Positions 51,866-59,258 of a stretch of DNA of 64,000 nucleotides are shown here, piece after piece; positions within the stretch are counted from its first letter, which is position 1; each line of letters opens with the position of its first letter. Below the pieces are notes generated by a model that made no database searches, had not been told where the DNA came from, and saw only the letters and a list, made by a program, of their open reading frames with translations. This DNA is from Terriglobales bacterium (GTDB lineage: Bacteria; Acidobacteriota; Terriglobia; Terriglobales; Acidobacteriaceae). The DNA lies in the NCBI GenBank assembly GCA_035573675.1, contig DATMAB010000021.1, positions 30,950 to 94,949 on the forward strand. Reading direction: 5' to 3'. Both the position numbers and the translations under genes were made by a program.

Positions 51866-51947
51866 TGTCATTCCGAGCGAAGCGAGGAATCCCTATCCAA
51901 ACAAAGCCGCTTGGGCATAGGGATGCTTCGCTTGGCTCAGCATGACA
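51866..51947. repeat. Imperfect inverted repeat (TCATTCCGAGCGAAGCGAGG type)
   Basis: Left arm TGTCATTCCGAGCGAAGCG...ATCCCTATCC pairs with GGGCATAGGGATGCTTCGCTTGGCTCAGCATGACA on the other side. I recognise the TCATTCCGAGCGAAGCGAGG core as a widespread intergenic repeat in several phyla. It occupies the whole space between two convergent genes and could serve as a bidirectional terminator. Confidence 0.65.
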
Positions 51948-51954
51948 ATCAACC

Positions 51955-53232
51955 TCAGCGCATGTCCTCCAGGATGTCCGTTCTGCCGGTGATGAGGCGC
52001 GTGCCACGCTGAAAAGTCAGGTACGCCCAAGCCCACTGGATGATGACCAGGATGCGGTTGCGGAAGCCGATAAGAAAGAAGATGTGAACGAAGAGCCAGG
52101 CAAGCCAGGCGATCAACCCGGAAAGGCGCAGGCGGCCGGGCAAATCGGCGACGGCGGCGGCGCGGCCGATGGTGGCCAGCGAACCTTTGTCCCAGTAAAC
52201 AAACTTTTCCCGCGGCTTCTTCTGGAGGTCGCGCCCGATGTTGGCTGCCGCGGCCAATCCCTGCTGGATGGCGGCGGGGGCAACGCCCGGCACCATCTTG
52301 CCCTCGGCATCTTTGCAGGAAGCGAGGTCGCCGACCACGAACACCTCGGGATGGCCGGGGATGCTGAGGTCGGGCTCGACAATCACCCGCCCGGCGCGGT
52401 CGGTGGGGACGCCCAGCATCTTCCCCAGCGGCGAGGCGGAAACGCCCGCGGCCCACAGCGCGACGGCGGTCGGAATGCGCTCCTCGCCGATTCTTACCGC
52501 CCTGGGTTCGATGGCGGTGACCATGGTGTTGGTGCGCACCTCGACGCCCAGCCGGCGTAATTGCCGTTCGGCGGAACGGGAGAGCGACTCAGGATACGTC
52601 GGCAGGACGCGCGGGCCGCCTTCCAGCAGCAGAATGCGCGCCTGCTTGGGATCGATGTGGCGGAAGTCGCGGACCAGCGCCTGATGAGCGATCTCCGCCA
52701 GCGCGCCCGCCAGCTCCACGCCTGTCGGCCCGGCGCCCACGATGACGAAGTTGAGCGGATCGGCAGGGCCGCCCGCCGCCGCCTGGCGCTCGGCCAGTTC
52801 GTAGGCCAGGAGCACGCGGCGGCGGATCTCGAGCGCGTCCTCCAGTGTCTTCAGGCCGGGAGCGTACGCCGCCCAGTCGTCGTGGCCGAAGTAGGCGTGA
52901 GTGGCGCCGGCGGCCACAATCAGGTAGTCGTATGCGAGCTCCAGTTTGCGCAGCTTGACGCGCCGCGCCGGCAAGTCAAAACCGACCGCCTCGTCGAGCA
53001 AGACTTCGACATTCTTGTAGCGCCGCAGCACGCCGCGGATAGGCGAAGCGATGTCGGCGGGCGAAAGCGCCGCCGTCGCCACCTGATAGAGCAGCGGCTG
53101 GAAGGTGTGGTGGTTCTTGCGGTCCACCAGCGTGATGCGCACCGGCCGCCGCGCCAGCCAGCGAGCCGCATAAAGCCCGGCGAATCCTCCACCGATGATG
53201 ACGACGTGCGGACGTGCGTCGGTTGCGGGCAT
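51955..53232 (-). CDS. Type II NADH dehydrogenase-like FAD oxidoreductase
   Basis: The 425-aa protein has FAD-binding HVVIIGGGFAGLYAARWLA (about 9-27), NHHTFQPLLYQVATAALSPADIA, the second dinucleotide motif FVIVGAGPTGVELAGALAE (NADH), and VVGDLASCKDAEGKMVPGVAPAAIQQG. A C-terminal hydrophobic membrane-anchoring part follows (LIAWLAWLFVHIFFLIGFRNRI). NDH-2 oxidises NADH and reduces quinone without pumping protons. ATG 53232 is covered by a palindrome. Confidence 0.92.
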   Translation of the reverse strand: MPATDARPHVVIIGGGFAGLYAARWLARRPVRITLVDRKNHHTFQPLLYQVATAALSPADIASPIRGVLRRYKNVEVLLDEAVGFDLPARRVKLRKLELAYDYLIVAAGATHAYFGHDDWAAYAPGLKTLEDALEIRRRVLLAYELAERQAAAGGPADPLNFVIVGAGPTGVELAGALAEIAHQALVRDFRHIDPKQARILLLEGGPRVLPTYPESLSRSAERQLRRLGVEVRTNTMVTAIEPRAVRIGEERIPTAVALWAAGVSASPLGKMLGVPTDRAGRVIVEPDLSIPGHPEVFVVGDLASCKDAEGKMVPGVAPAAIQQGLAAAANIGRDLQKKPREKFVYWDKGSLATIGRAAAVADLPGRLRLSGLIAWLAWLFVHIFFLIGFRNRILVIIQWAWAYLTFQRGTRLITGRTDILEDMR

Positions 53233-53244
53233 TGGGTCCCAATG
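53230..53244 (-). promoter_or_regulatory. Palindrome over the NDH-2 start codon
   Basis: CATTGGG-T-CCCAATG is a perfect 15-bp palindrome whose left CAT is the complement of the start codon. It could be an operator or an mRNA hairpin that hides the start. Confidence 0.35.
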
Positions 53245-53289
53245 GGTTGGATGAATCTAGCACGCAGAAGTCGCAACGTAGCTGCGAGC

Positions 53290-53340
53290 TTCTAGCTGCT
53301 AGCGACTAGCTGTTGGCTGTTGGCTGTTGGCTCTTGGCTT
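53290..53340. repeat. Heptamer-iterated repeat, TTGGCTG type
   Basis: TTGGCTG units (three or more, period 7) preceded by related CTAGCTG units. A second, diverged copy lies at 54096-54136 in front of the second REP copy. Confidence 0.6.
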
Positions 53341-53478
53341 CAACACCAAAGTCGTGGAGCAAGCCGGGCCCTGAGGATGACGACTCCCCCAGTCCGCCGG
53401 AGGCGGACGGTATTCGTCAGCCCAGCACGGAAGTGCCGGGAGACCGTAGCAGAAGAACCGAGTCCCGTAGGGACGGCA
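53341..53478 (+). repeat. REP-containing direct repeat, copy 1
   Basis: The block of about 138 bp contains AGTCCGCCGGAGGCGGACGG, the REP palindrome GCCCAGCACGGAAGTGCCGGG and TCCCGTAGGGACGG. It is about 80% similar by eye to 54137-54275. Its last third is inverted relative to 53926-53991 across the transposase gene. Confidence 0.75.
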
Positions 53479-53479
53479 C

Positions 53480-53923
53480 TCATCCGAAGACGAATTTCGG
53501 ATCGTACGGAACGCCTGATTTCTTCAGGAGGGCCAGAAATTCATCTTCAAACGACTTCCTCCTGTGGTGCTCGGCCTGATTGTGAATGTACGCCTTGACG
53601 GCGGGTGCCTGGGAAGCGCTCACGCTGAACGCTCCGTAGCCCTCCTGCCAGGCAAACTCGATGCCATGCTCGCGCACCCACCGGGAGGAGTTCGCCTTGA
53701 TGGTCTGGATGGCTCTGGAAAGAGCCATGCTGGCCGGCAGCGCAATCAAGGTGTGGGCATGGTTGGCGATGCCACCGGTTGCAAGGGTTTCGATACCGTG
53801 GTTTTTCGAGACACCGATCATGTAGGCCCAGAGCCTGGGCTGAAGGTCCACGGCGATGAGATTCTGTCGCTCTTTGGTGCTGAAGACGCAATGAACAAGG
53901 TTGTTCGCATAGGAATGCGCCAT
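53480..53923 (-). CDS. REP-associated tyrosine transposase (IS200-like)
   Basis: The 147-aa Y1-type HUH nuclease has GGIANHAHTLIALP with His55 and His57 (HUH motif, here H-A-H), and the catalytic Tyr112 in VKAYIHNQAEHHRRKSF. These single-strand transposases bind and cut REP hairpins and may spread REPs rather than themselves. It is flanked by inverted REP sequences at 53415-53480 and 53926-53991. No accessory TnpB gene is present. Confidence 0.9.
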   Translation of the reverse strand: MAHSYANNLVHCVFSTKERQNLIAVDLQPRLWAYMIGVSKNHGIETLATGGIANHAHTLIALPASMALSRAIQTIKANSSRWVREHGIEFAWQEGYGAFSVSASQAPAVKAYIHNQAEHHRRKSFEDEFLALLKKSGVPYDPKFVFG

Positions 53924-53925
53924 GG

Positions 53926-53991
53926 TGTCGTCCCTACGGGACTCGCTCCTCTCTTCTTCGGTTCCCCAGCACTTCCGTGCTGGGCTAACGA
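53926..53991 (-). repeat. REP block right of the transposase, inverted orientation
   Basis: GTCCCTACGGGACTCG followed by CCCCAGCACTTCCGTGCTGGGC: the reverse complement of the left block, bracketing the transposase. Confidence 0.75.
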
Positions 53992-54335
53992 GTTCCGTCC
54001 CTGACGGGACAGAGAACGTACCCCTCCGGGCGGCGCAGCGAGTCCCGCAGTGCGGGAGCGTTCTGGATGCGGAACTCGTCTGAGGGCCGGGAATGCAGCT
54101 CTTGGCTCTTGGCTATTGGCTATTAGCTCTTGGTTTTAACACCAAAGTCGCAGAGCAAGCCGGTTCCCTGAGGATGGCGACTCCTCAGTCCGCCGGAGGC
54201 GGACGGCATTCGTTAGCCCAGCACGGAAGTGCTGGGCGGCGATAGCGGAGGAATCGACTCCCGTAGAAACGGCACTGAAAGGGAGGGCCGCAGGCGAGGA
54301 CGAAGGGTTATCATTCTCTGCGAGGCTGAAAGGAT
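53992..54335. other. Repeat-filled spacer upstream of the copper-monooxygenase-like gene
   Basis: No gene. It holds smaller palindromes (TCCCTGACGGGA near 53999; TCCCGCAGTGCGGGA near 54043), the heptamer repeat at 54096-54136, and REP copy 2. The start of the next gene at 54336 lacks an evident Shine-Dalgarno; AAGGATATG precedes it. Confidence 0.55.
54137..54275 (+). repeat. REP-containing direct repeat, copy 2
   Basis: Same order of modules as copy 1: AACACCAAAGTCG, AGTCCGCCGGAGGCGGACGG, GCCCAGCACGGAAGTGCTGGGC and TCCCGTAGAAACGGCAC. Confidence 0.75.
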
Positions 54336-55673
54336 ATGCGGACGATTTGCCTGACAACGGTCGTAGTCGTGATGGCGGCTGGATTGGCGTTCGCGCAACA
54401 TGATCACGGCGCCATGCAGCACCGGGTCGCGACTCAGGCCAGGCTGGAAGTCGAAGAAACATCGATTATGGGGACCGAGGACACCCCAATCGGCCCGAAT
54501 TCCTATCTACATTCACACGTTCTCTATCCAGCGTTGCGGTTGCGCCTCGGACCAGTCAGTCTGCCGGCTAAGTCGGGCCATTTCGCAGTGGCGCAGCCCG
54601 CGCCGCAGTTCCTGGAGATCCCCTTCGACGGCTGGATCACCGCCTACCATCCGCAACTCGTGGACGCGCAGGGCAACCGACTGCCCAGCCGCATGCTGCA
54701 TCACGTGGCCTTCTGGAACACCGGGCGCTCGGACTTCCTGTGTCCCAACAAGGAAGAGCACATCTTCGGCGCGGGCGGGGAGATGAATGACTGGCCGGCG
54801 CTGCCCGGTGTGGGCTATCGGGTGTTGAAGGGCGACCGCATCCGCATCACCTCCATGTTCCACAATCCCACCGAGACCAGCTACCCCGAAGTCTACCTGC
54901 AGGTGGTGATGGAGTACGTGCAGAAAAAAGACCGCGAATTGAAGAGCGTGTATCCGGCCTGGTTTGACGCCGGCGAGTGCGGCAACTCCGGCTACGACCT
55001 GCCCGCGGGCGCGAGCACGAAGACGGGCGAGTTCCGCCTGAACTATACCGGGACGCTGCTCGGAGTGGGAGGACATCTGCACGACGACGGACGCCGGCTG
55101 GTGCTGGAGAACACTTCGCGCAAGGAAACCGTCGCCACGCTCGGCGCCAAGCTCAACGCCGAAGGCCACATCCTGGAGATGCCCATCGCCAAGTTCGAGC
55201 AGGGCTACGCGCTGAACAAGGGCGAAGTCCTGAAGGTCACGGCCAGCTATGAGAATCCCGGCCCGGCGTCGCCGCAAGGAGCGATGGGGATTGTGGTGGG
55301 GTACTTCGTGCCCAAGGATGATGTGGAAATGACCGAGCTATATCGCATCTATCAAGTGGGACATGGCGTCAAGGCTCCCGTGCCCATCCGGACACGCGGC
55401 TCCGAGTTCTCTTCCGATTCCCGAGCGAAGAAGCCGGACTTCACTGGCACGGTTATTCTGCGTGCCATTATCGGATCCAACGGGCAAGTTCGAGAGGCTA
55501 GGGTCATAAGATCGGCAGGAAAGTCACTTGACCAGAAGGCAGTCGAAGCTGTCAGGCAGTGGAAGTTCGAGCCGGCTCGCAAGAATGGAGAACCTGTTAC
55601 GGTGTTGGTGCAAATAGAAGTGAACTTCCGCCTATATGATGACGGTAGCGTGCAACTTCAGCCACCTCAGTAG
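54336..55673 (+). CDS. Exported copper type II monooxygenase-like protein fused to a TonB C-terminal domain
   Basis: The 445-aa protein has a signal peptide (1-20, ...AFAQ), a His-rich start (HDHGAMQH), then a domain resembling the copper-binding halves of PHM/DBH-type monooxygenases: YLHSHVLYPAL, RMLHHVAFWNTGR, MFHNPTETSYPEVYLQVV and LGVGGHLHDDGRRLVLEN, all with paired His or Met. Residues about 355-435 form a TonB C-terminal-like domain (FTGTVILRAIIGSNGQVREARVI, LDQKAVEAVRQWKFEPA). There is no inner-membrane anchor apart from the signal, so it does not look like an energy transducer. The function of this fusion is not known to me. Confidence 0.65.
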   Translation: MRTICLTTVVVVMAAGLAFAQHDHGAMQHRVATQARLEVEETSIMGTEDTPIGPNSYLHSHVLYPALRLRLGPVSLPAKSGHFAVAQPAPQFLEIPFDGWITAYHPQLVDAQGNRLPSRMLHHVAFWNTGRSDFLCPNKEEHIFGAGGEMNDWPALPGVGYRVLKGDRIRITSMFHNPTETSYPEVYLQVVMEYVQKKDRELKSVYPAWFDAGECGNSGYDLPAGASTKTGEFRLNYTGTLLGVGGHLHDDGRRLVLENTSRKETVATLGAKLNAEGHILEMPIAKFEQGYALNKGEVLKVTASYENPGPASPQGAMGIVVGYFVPKDDVEMTELYRIYQVGHGVKAPVPIRTRGSEFSSDSRAKKPDFTGTVILRAIIGSNGQVREARVIRSAGKSLDQKAVEAVRQWKFEPARKNGEPVTVLVQIEVNFRLYDDGSVQLQPPQ

Positions 55674-55682
55674 AGCCTGCTT

Positions 55683-56477
55683 TCAGTTCAGATTCAACGT
55701 CTGAATCGTCCCCTGCGCATCCTGCATATGTGAGGCCATGGCCAGCGCGGGCTGGGGTGTGGCTTCGGGCAGGGCGGCGGGCTCGGCGAGTTCCGGAGCG
55801 GTGAGGGTGGGCTTGTTGTCGGGCTTTTCGTCCTTGCGTGCGAAATGTTGCAGTACGTGATAGATGGCCAGGAAGAGCACGGGTACGCTCATACCCGCGG
55901 CCAGCATGAGGGCGAGCGCCAGCTCAATCTGCACGACGCCCAGGAACACGCCGCCGAAGATAGTGGTGGCGGCGAAAATCAGCCCGGTCTCGCGGATGGA
56001 ACGTGTCAGTCGCGCGCGGCGCGCGGTCGCCAGCCGTTCACGCAGCATTTCCGCCGAGACTGCCGGATTCTCCACCTCGAGGGCCTTGTCCAATTCAAAT
56101 TCGGGCACCGGCTGAGCCATGGGCCCGCCGCTCTGGGCCTGCTTACGGCGCTCGAGCTGCAGGGTGCGCACCAGGGAAAGGTTCAACAGCGAATCTTTCA
56201 GCCGCTGGCGCGCCACCTCCGGCAGGCAGAGGAAGCGGATGCCGGTTTCGCCGCCGCGCGTCCAGCTCACCATGCCTGTAGCCAGGATGTACTCGTGGCT
56301 GCCGGGCAACTGGATCTCCACCATGATGGGCTCATAGGACGGCGCCTGCACGTTGCCGCGCACCGCCAGTCCGCCTTCGCTCAGGTCGAGGATGACGCCG
56401 TTGGCGGCCATGTCCACGCTGGCGACGGCCAGCGTCCGGTCGAGCTTCCACCGCGGGGAACGGGGAATCACGTCCAT
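55683..56477 (-). CDS. PilZ domain membrane protein
   Basis: The 264-aa protein has a PilZ-like beta-barrel at 1-105 (RSPRWKLDRTLAVASVDMAANGVILDLSEGGLAVRG, then GMVSWTRGGETGIRFLCL). The canonical c-di-GMP motifs RxxxR and D/NxSxxG are only partly kept: the D-L-S-E-G-G is present (D.S.GG) but the Arg pair is degenerate, so ligand binding is uncertain. A coiled-coil-like linker and two TMs (about 165-212) follow. It is probably a membrane-bound c-di-GMP-type sensor or adaptor. It is convergent with the copper-monooxygenase-like gene. Confidence 0.75.
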   Translation of the reverse strand: MDVIPRSPRWKLDRTLAVASVDMAANGVILDLSEGGLAVRGNVQAPSYEPIMVEIQLPGSHEYILATGMVSWTRGGETGIRFLCLPEVARQRLKDSLLNLSLVRTLQLERRKQAQSGGPMAQPVPEFELDKALEVENPAVSAEMLRERLATARRARLTRSIRETGLIFAATTIFGGVFLGVVQIELALALMLAAGMSVPVLFLAIYHVLQHFARKDEKPDNKPTLTAPELAEPAALPEATPQPALAMASHMQDAQGTIQTLNLN

Positions 56478-56795
56478 GCGAGCATGGTAGGCACGGCTTT
56501 TGTTTACTGACTAGTAACGGAGTGGGTTCTTGCGGAAACAGGTTCCGGGGTGCCGCCCCGTCGAGGCCTGACTCTCCTACATCTCCCGACCCAGCGCTTA
56601 GGCGCTGGGCTCACGCAAATGCCGCCTGACGGGCTGGTGCTGGATGGCCCGCTCTGCTTCACGAATCCAATCGTGGTTGCGACGCCGTCTCTTCACGCCA
56701 CCAGTCCATTTCCGCATTGGTCGGCCGGAAGCCCAAATCTTCCCGCATCATAGGAGCGCAGGATTGCGTCTCATCCCTGTACAGTTTTTTCCCTT
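56478..56795. other. Intergenic region with a REP relic
   Basis: No gene. CCCAGCGC-TTAG-GCGCTGGG at 56590-56609 is a REP-type hairpin with the same GCTGGGCT.ACG extension as the REPs at 53.4-54.3 kb but a different core. A TACAGT -10 (56780-56785) lies 10 nt before the EamA ATG. Confidence 0.5.
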
Positions 56796-57767
56796 ATGAG
56801 CCCGCAGGAGCGCCAGCACCGGCTGCGTGTGATCATCGCGTTTGCGCTGGTCTACATTCTGTGGGGCTCGACCTATCTCGGCATCCGTATCGCCATTGAC
56901 GACGTGCCGCCCGCCACCATGGCGGGCACGCGCTTCCTGATCGCCGGCAGCCTGATGCTGGCCTGGTGCGCGCTGACCGGGCGACCGGTTCGCCTGAACC
57001 GCCGCGATTTCATGCGCGTGGGCTCGGTGGGCGTGCTGCTGCTCACCGGCGGCAACGTCGGCGTGGCCTGGTCGGAGCTCTATCTGGCCAGCGGGGTGGC
57101 GGCGCTGATCGTGGCCATCGTGCCCATCTGGGTGGTGGTCATCGAATCGGGATTGCTGCGCGGCGACCGCCTTTCCCGCCGCGGCCTTTTCGGGCTGGTG
57201 CTCGGCATCACGGGACTTGCAGTGCTGCTCTGGCCCAAGCTGGTGAGCGCGCGCTTCGGGAGCCCGATGGAGCTGGAGGCGGCGCTCGTCCTGGTAGCCG
57301 CGTCCTTCAGTTGGGCGACAGGCTCGGTACACTCCCGCCGCTGGAAGCTGGAGGTGGATCCGCTTTCCGCCACCGCCTGGCAGATGCTGATCGCCGGCGT
57401 GGTCGATCTGGGGCTGGGCTGGGCGCTGGGCGAGTGGCCGCGCGTCGAGTGGACCGCGCGCGGCATCGCAGCTATCGCCTACCTCATCGTGGCCGGCTCC
57501 TGGATCGGCCACACAGCCTTCATCTGGCTGCTGAACCACGTGCCCACGCCCAAGGTGGCCACCTACGCCTACGTCAACCCGGTGGTGGCGGTGTTCCTGG
57601 GATGGCTGATCTTGAATGAGCGGGTGGACGTGTTCATCGTCGCGGGCACAGCCATCATCATTGCCGCGGTGGTCCTGGTGAACACGTCGCAGGTGGTGAA
57701 GCCCAAGGTTCGCGTTGTCGCTCCGGCGCAGCCTGCCCTCTCGCCGCTGGAGAGCGGGTCAGATTAG
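56796..57767 (+). CDS. EamA/DMT family permease
   Basis: The 323-aa protein has ten hydrophobic segments in two EamA repeats (about 10-140 and 155-295). Typical motifs are IIAFALVYILWGSTYLGIRIA, PPATMAGTRFLIAGSLML, and in the second half TAFIWLLNHVPTPKVATYAYVNPVVAVFLGWLILNE. Such transporters export amino acids, metabolites or drugs; the substrate is not predictable. The ATG is at 56796, with a TACAGT box just upstream. Confidence 0.9.
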   Translation: MSPQERQHRLRVIIAFALVYILWGSTYLGIRIAIDDVPPATMAGTRFLIAGSLMLAWCALTGRPVRLNRRDFMRVGSVGVLLLTGGNVGVAWSELYLASGVAALIVAIVPIWVVVIESGLLRGDRLSRRGLFGLVLGITGLAVLLWPKLVSARFGSPMELEAALVLVAASFSWATGSVHSRRWKLEVDPLSATAWQMLIAGVVDLGLGWALGEWPRVEWTARGIAAIAYLIVAGSWIGHTAFIWLLNHVPTPKVATYAYVNPVVAVFLGWLILNERVDVFIVAGTAIIIAAVVLVNTSQVVKPKVRVVAPAQPALSPLESGSD

Positions 57768-57770
57768 CGA

Positions 57771-59258
57771 TTAGCGCGTCCCGACGCTTCCTTTGACCGA
57801 GTCGACGAGCTTGGCGGGATCGTAGCCCACGCCGTCCTTGAAGACGATTTCCACCTTCTCGATGTCGGCGATGTTCTTCGAGGGATCGCCCTTGATCACC
57901 ACCAGATCCGCCTGCTTGCCCGGCTCGATGGTGCCGATACGCTCCAGTTCGCCCAGCAGTTCCGCGCCGTTGCGAGTAGCGATGCGGATGGCTTCGACCG
58001 GCGTGAAGCCCGCCTCCACCAGCAGTTCGACGCCGCGCTGGTCGCCGAAGCCGGCTACCACGCCGCCGTAGCCGGTGGGATCGAGCCCCGTGACCAGCAG
58101 TCCGCCGGCGGCCGCGAAGGCGCGCTCAAATTCCATCTCCTTCTTGAACGCGGCCGGCCAGGGCGACGCGGCGTCCTCGCCGATGCGCGCCCGCGTGGCC
58201 AGATAACTCACCCGCGCGTCGGCGGTCATGGCGTCCAGCACGCGCTGCTGGAGCGGTGGGCGGTTGGCCACGAAGGTCTCAAAGACCGGCAGCGTGGAGG
58301 TCAGCGCGACCTTCTTCTGCACCAGCTCGCGGATGGTTTGCTGCACGGGCTCGCCGGCGATATCGAGCTTGGCCAGCAGCTCGACGTTGGCGCGCCGTTG
58401 CGGAGGACATGCGTCCGGCTTTTTGTCCGGCAGGTACTCGGTGTTCTCCGAGAGTCCGTGCTCCAGGTCGTCGATGCCGAGCGCGGCCGCTTCGCGGAAG
58501 GTCACCGCACACAGGTGGCCGGTAACCTTCAGCCCGCGCTTGTGCGCCGTTTCGATGGCCGCACCCAGCTCCGCCCGCGTGATGTTCATGTAGGCTTTGA
58601 ACCAGGTAACGCCCTGGTCGGCCCAGAACTCCACCGTCTTGCGCGCGTCTTCGGGGCCGTTCAATTGGTGCATCTGCGGCGTGAATGCGCCCTTGCCCTC
58701 CAGGTACGGCCCGGTGATGTGCATCTTGGGTCCGGCCATCTTGCCTGCATCGATCAGCTTCTTGACTTCGAGATCCGTGTAGGGCTCAACGCTGCCGGTG
58801 GTGCGGATGGTGGTGACGCCGCCCGCCAGGTACAGTCGCGGAAAGCTGAACACATGCGGCGGATAGGTCCGCGGGTTTCCCGCTCCCGGCGCGGGGTAAT
58901 AAAGGTGATTGTGCATTCCCACCAGGCCGGGGATCACCGTGGATCCGCCGAGTTCCAGCCGTTCGGCGCCTTCGGGAACCGGCGTGGTGGCGCTCGGGCC
59001 CACGGCCTCGATCCTGCCGCCGCGGATGACGATGGTCTGCTCTTCGCGGGCTGCCGTGCCGGTGCCGTCAATGACGCGCACCTTCGTGAGTGCCACGACC
59101 GGCGCATCCACTTTGACGAAGGCCTTGACCTCGGGCGAAAGCGGCGACTGACTCCAGGCGGGTATGAGCAGGAGCATCGCAACCAAGGCCGCTGCCAGAA
59201 GTTGCTTCACGAGGATATAAGAATCCGTGTTCATCCGTGGCAATCCGTGGCTGATCAT
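57771..59258 (-). CDS. Exported imidazolonepropionase-like amidohydrolase
   Basis: This protein of about 495 aa has a signal peptide (VKQLLAAALVAMLLLIPAWSQ) after a short leader. The metal motif MHNHLYYP (His-x-His), ITGPYLEGKG, the TWFKAYMN lysine region, VTGHLCAV, HGLSEN and GLDPTGYG correspond to the amidohydrolase superfamily (prolidase/imidazolonepropionase-like group). The substrate may be a dipeptide or cyclic amide. ATG 59258 overlaps the cysS stop by 4 bp, but the first 10 codons (MISHGLPRMNTD) are encoded by a decamer repeat; ATG 59234 or GTG 59210 are alternatives. Confidence 0.85.
   Translation of the reverse strand: MISHGLPRMNTDSYILVKQLLAAALVAMLLLIPAWSQSPLSPEVKAFVKVDAPVVALTKVRVIDGTGTAAREEQTIVIRGGRIEAVGPSATTPVPEGAERLELGGSTVIPGLVGMHNHLYYPAPGAGNPRTYPPHVFSFPRLYLAGGVTTIRTTGSVEPYTDLEVKKLIDAGKMAGPKMHITGPYLEGKGAFTPQMHQLNGPEDARKTVEFWADQGVTWFKAYMNITRAELGAAIETAHKRGLKVTGHLCAVTFREAAALGIDDLEHGLSENTEYLPDKKPDACPPQRRANVELLAKLDIAGEPVQQTIRELVQKKVALTSTLPVFETFVANRPPLQQRVLDAMTADARVSYLATRARIGEDAASPWPAAFKKEMEFERAFAAAGGLLVTGLDPTGYGGVVAGFGDQRGVELLVEAGFTPVEAIRIATRNGAELLGELERIGTIEPGKQADLVVIKGDPSKNIADIEKVEIVFKDGVGYDPAKLVDSVKGSVGTR
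59223..59252 (-). repeat. Decamer arm at the cysS-amidohydrolase junction
   Basis: On the minus strand: AGCCACGGAT, TGCCACGGAT, GAACACGGAT. It begins 3 bp after the cysS stop and has no inverted partner nearby. Confidence 0.8.
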
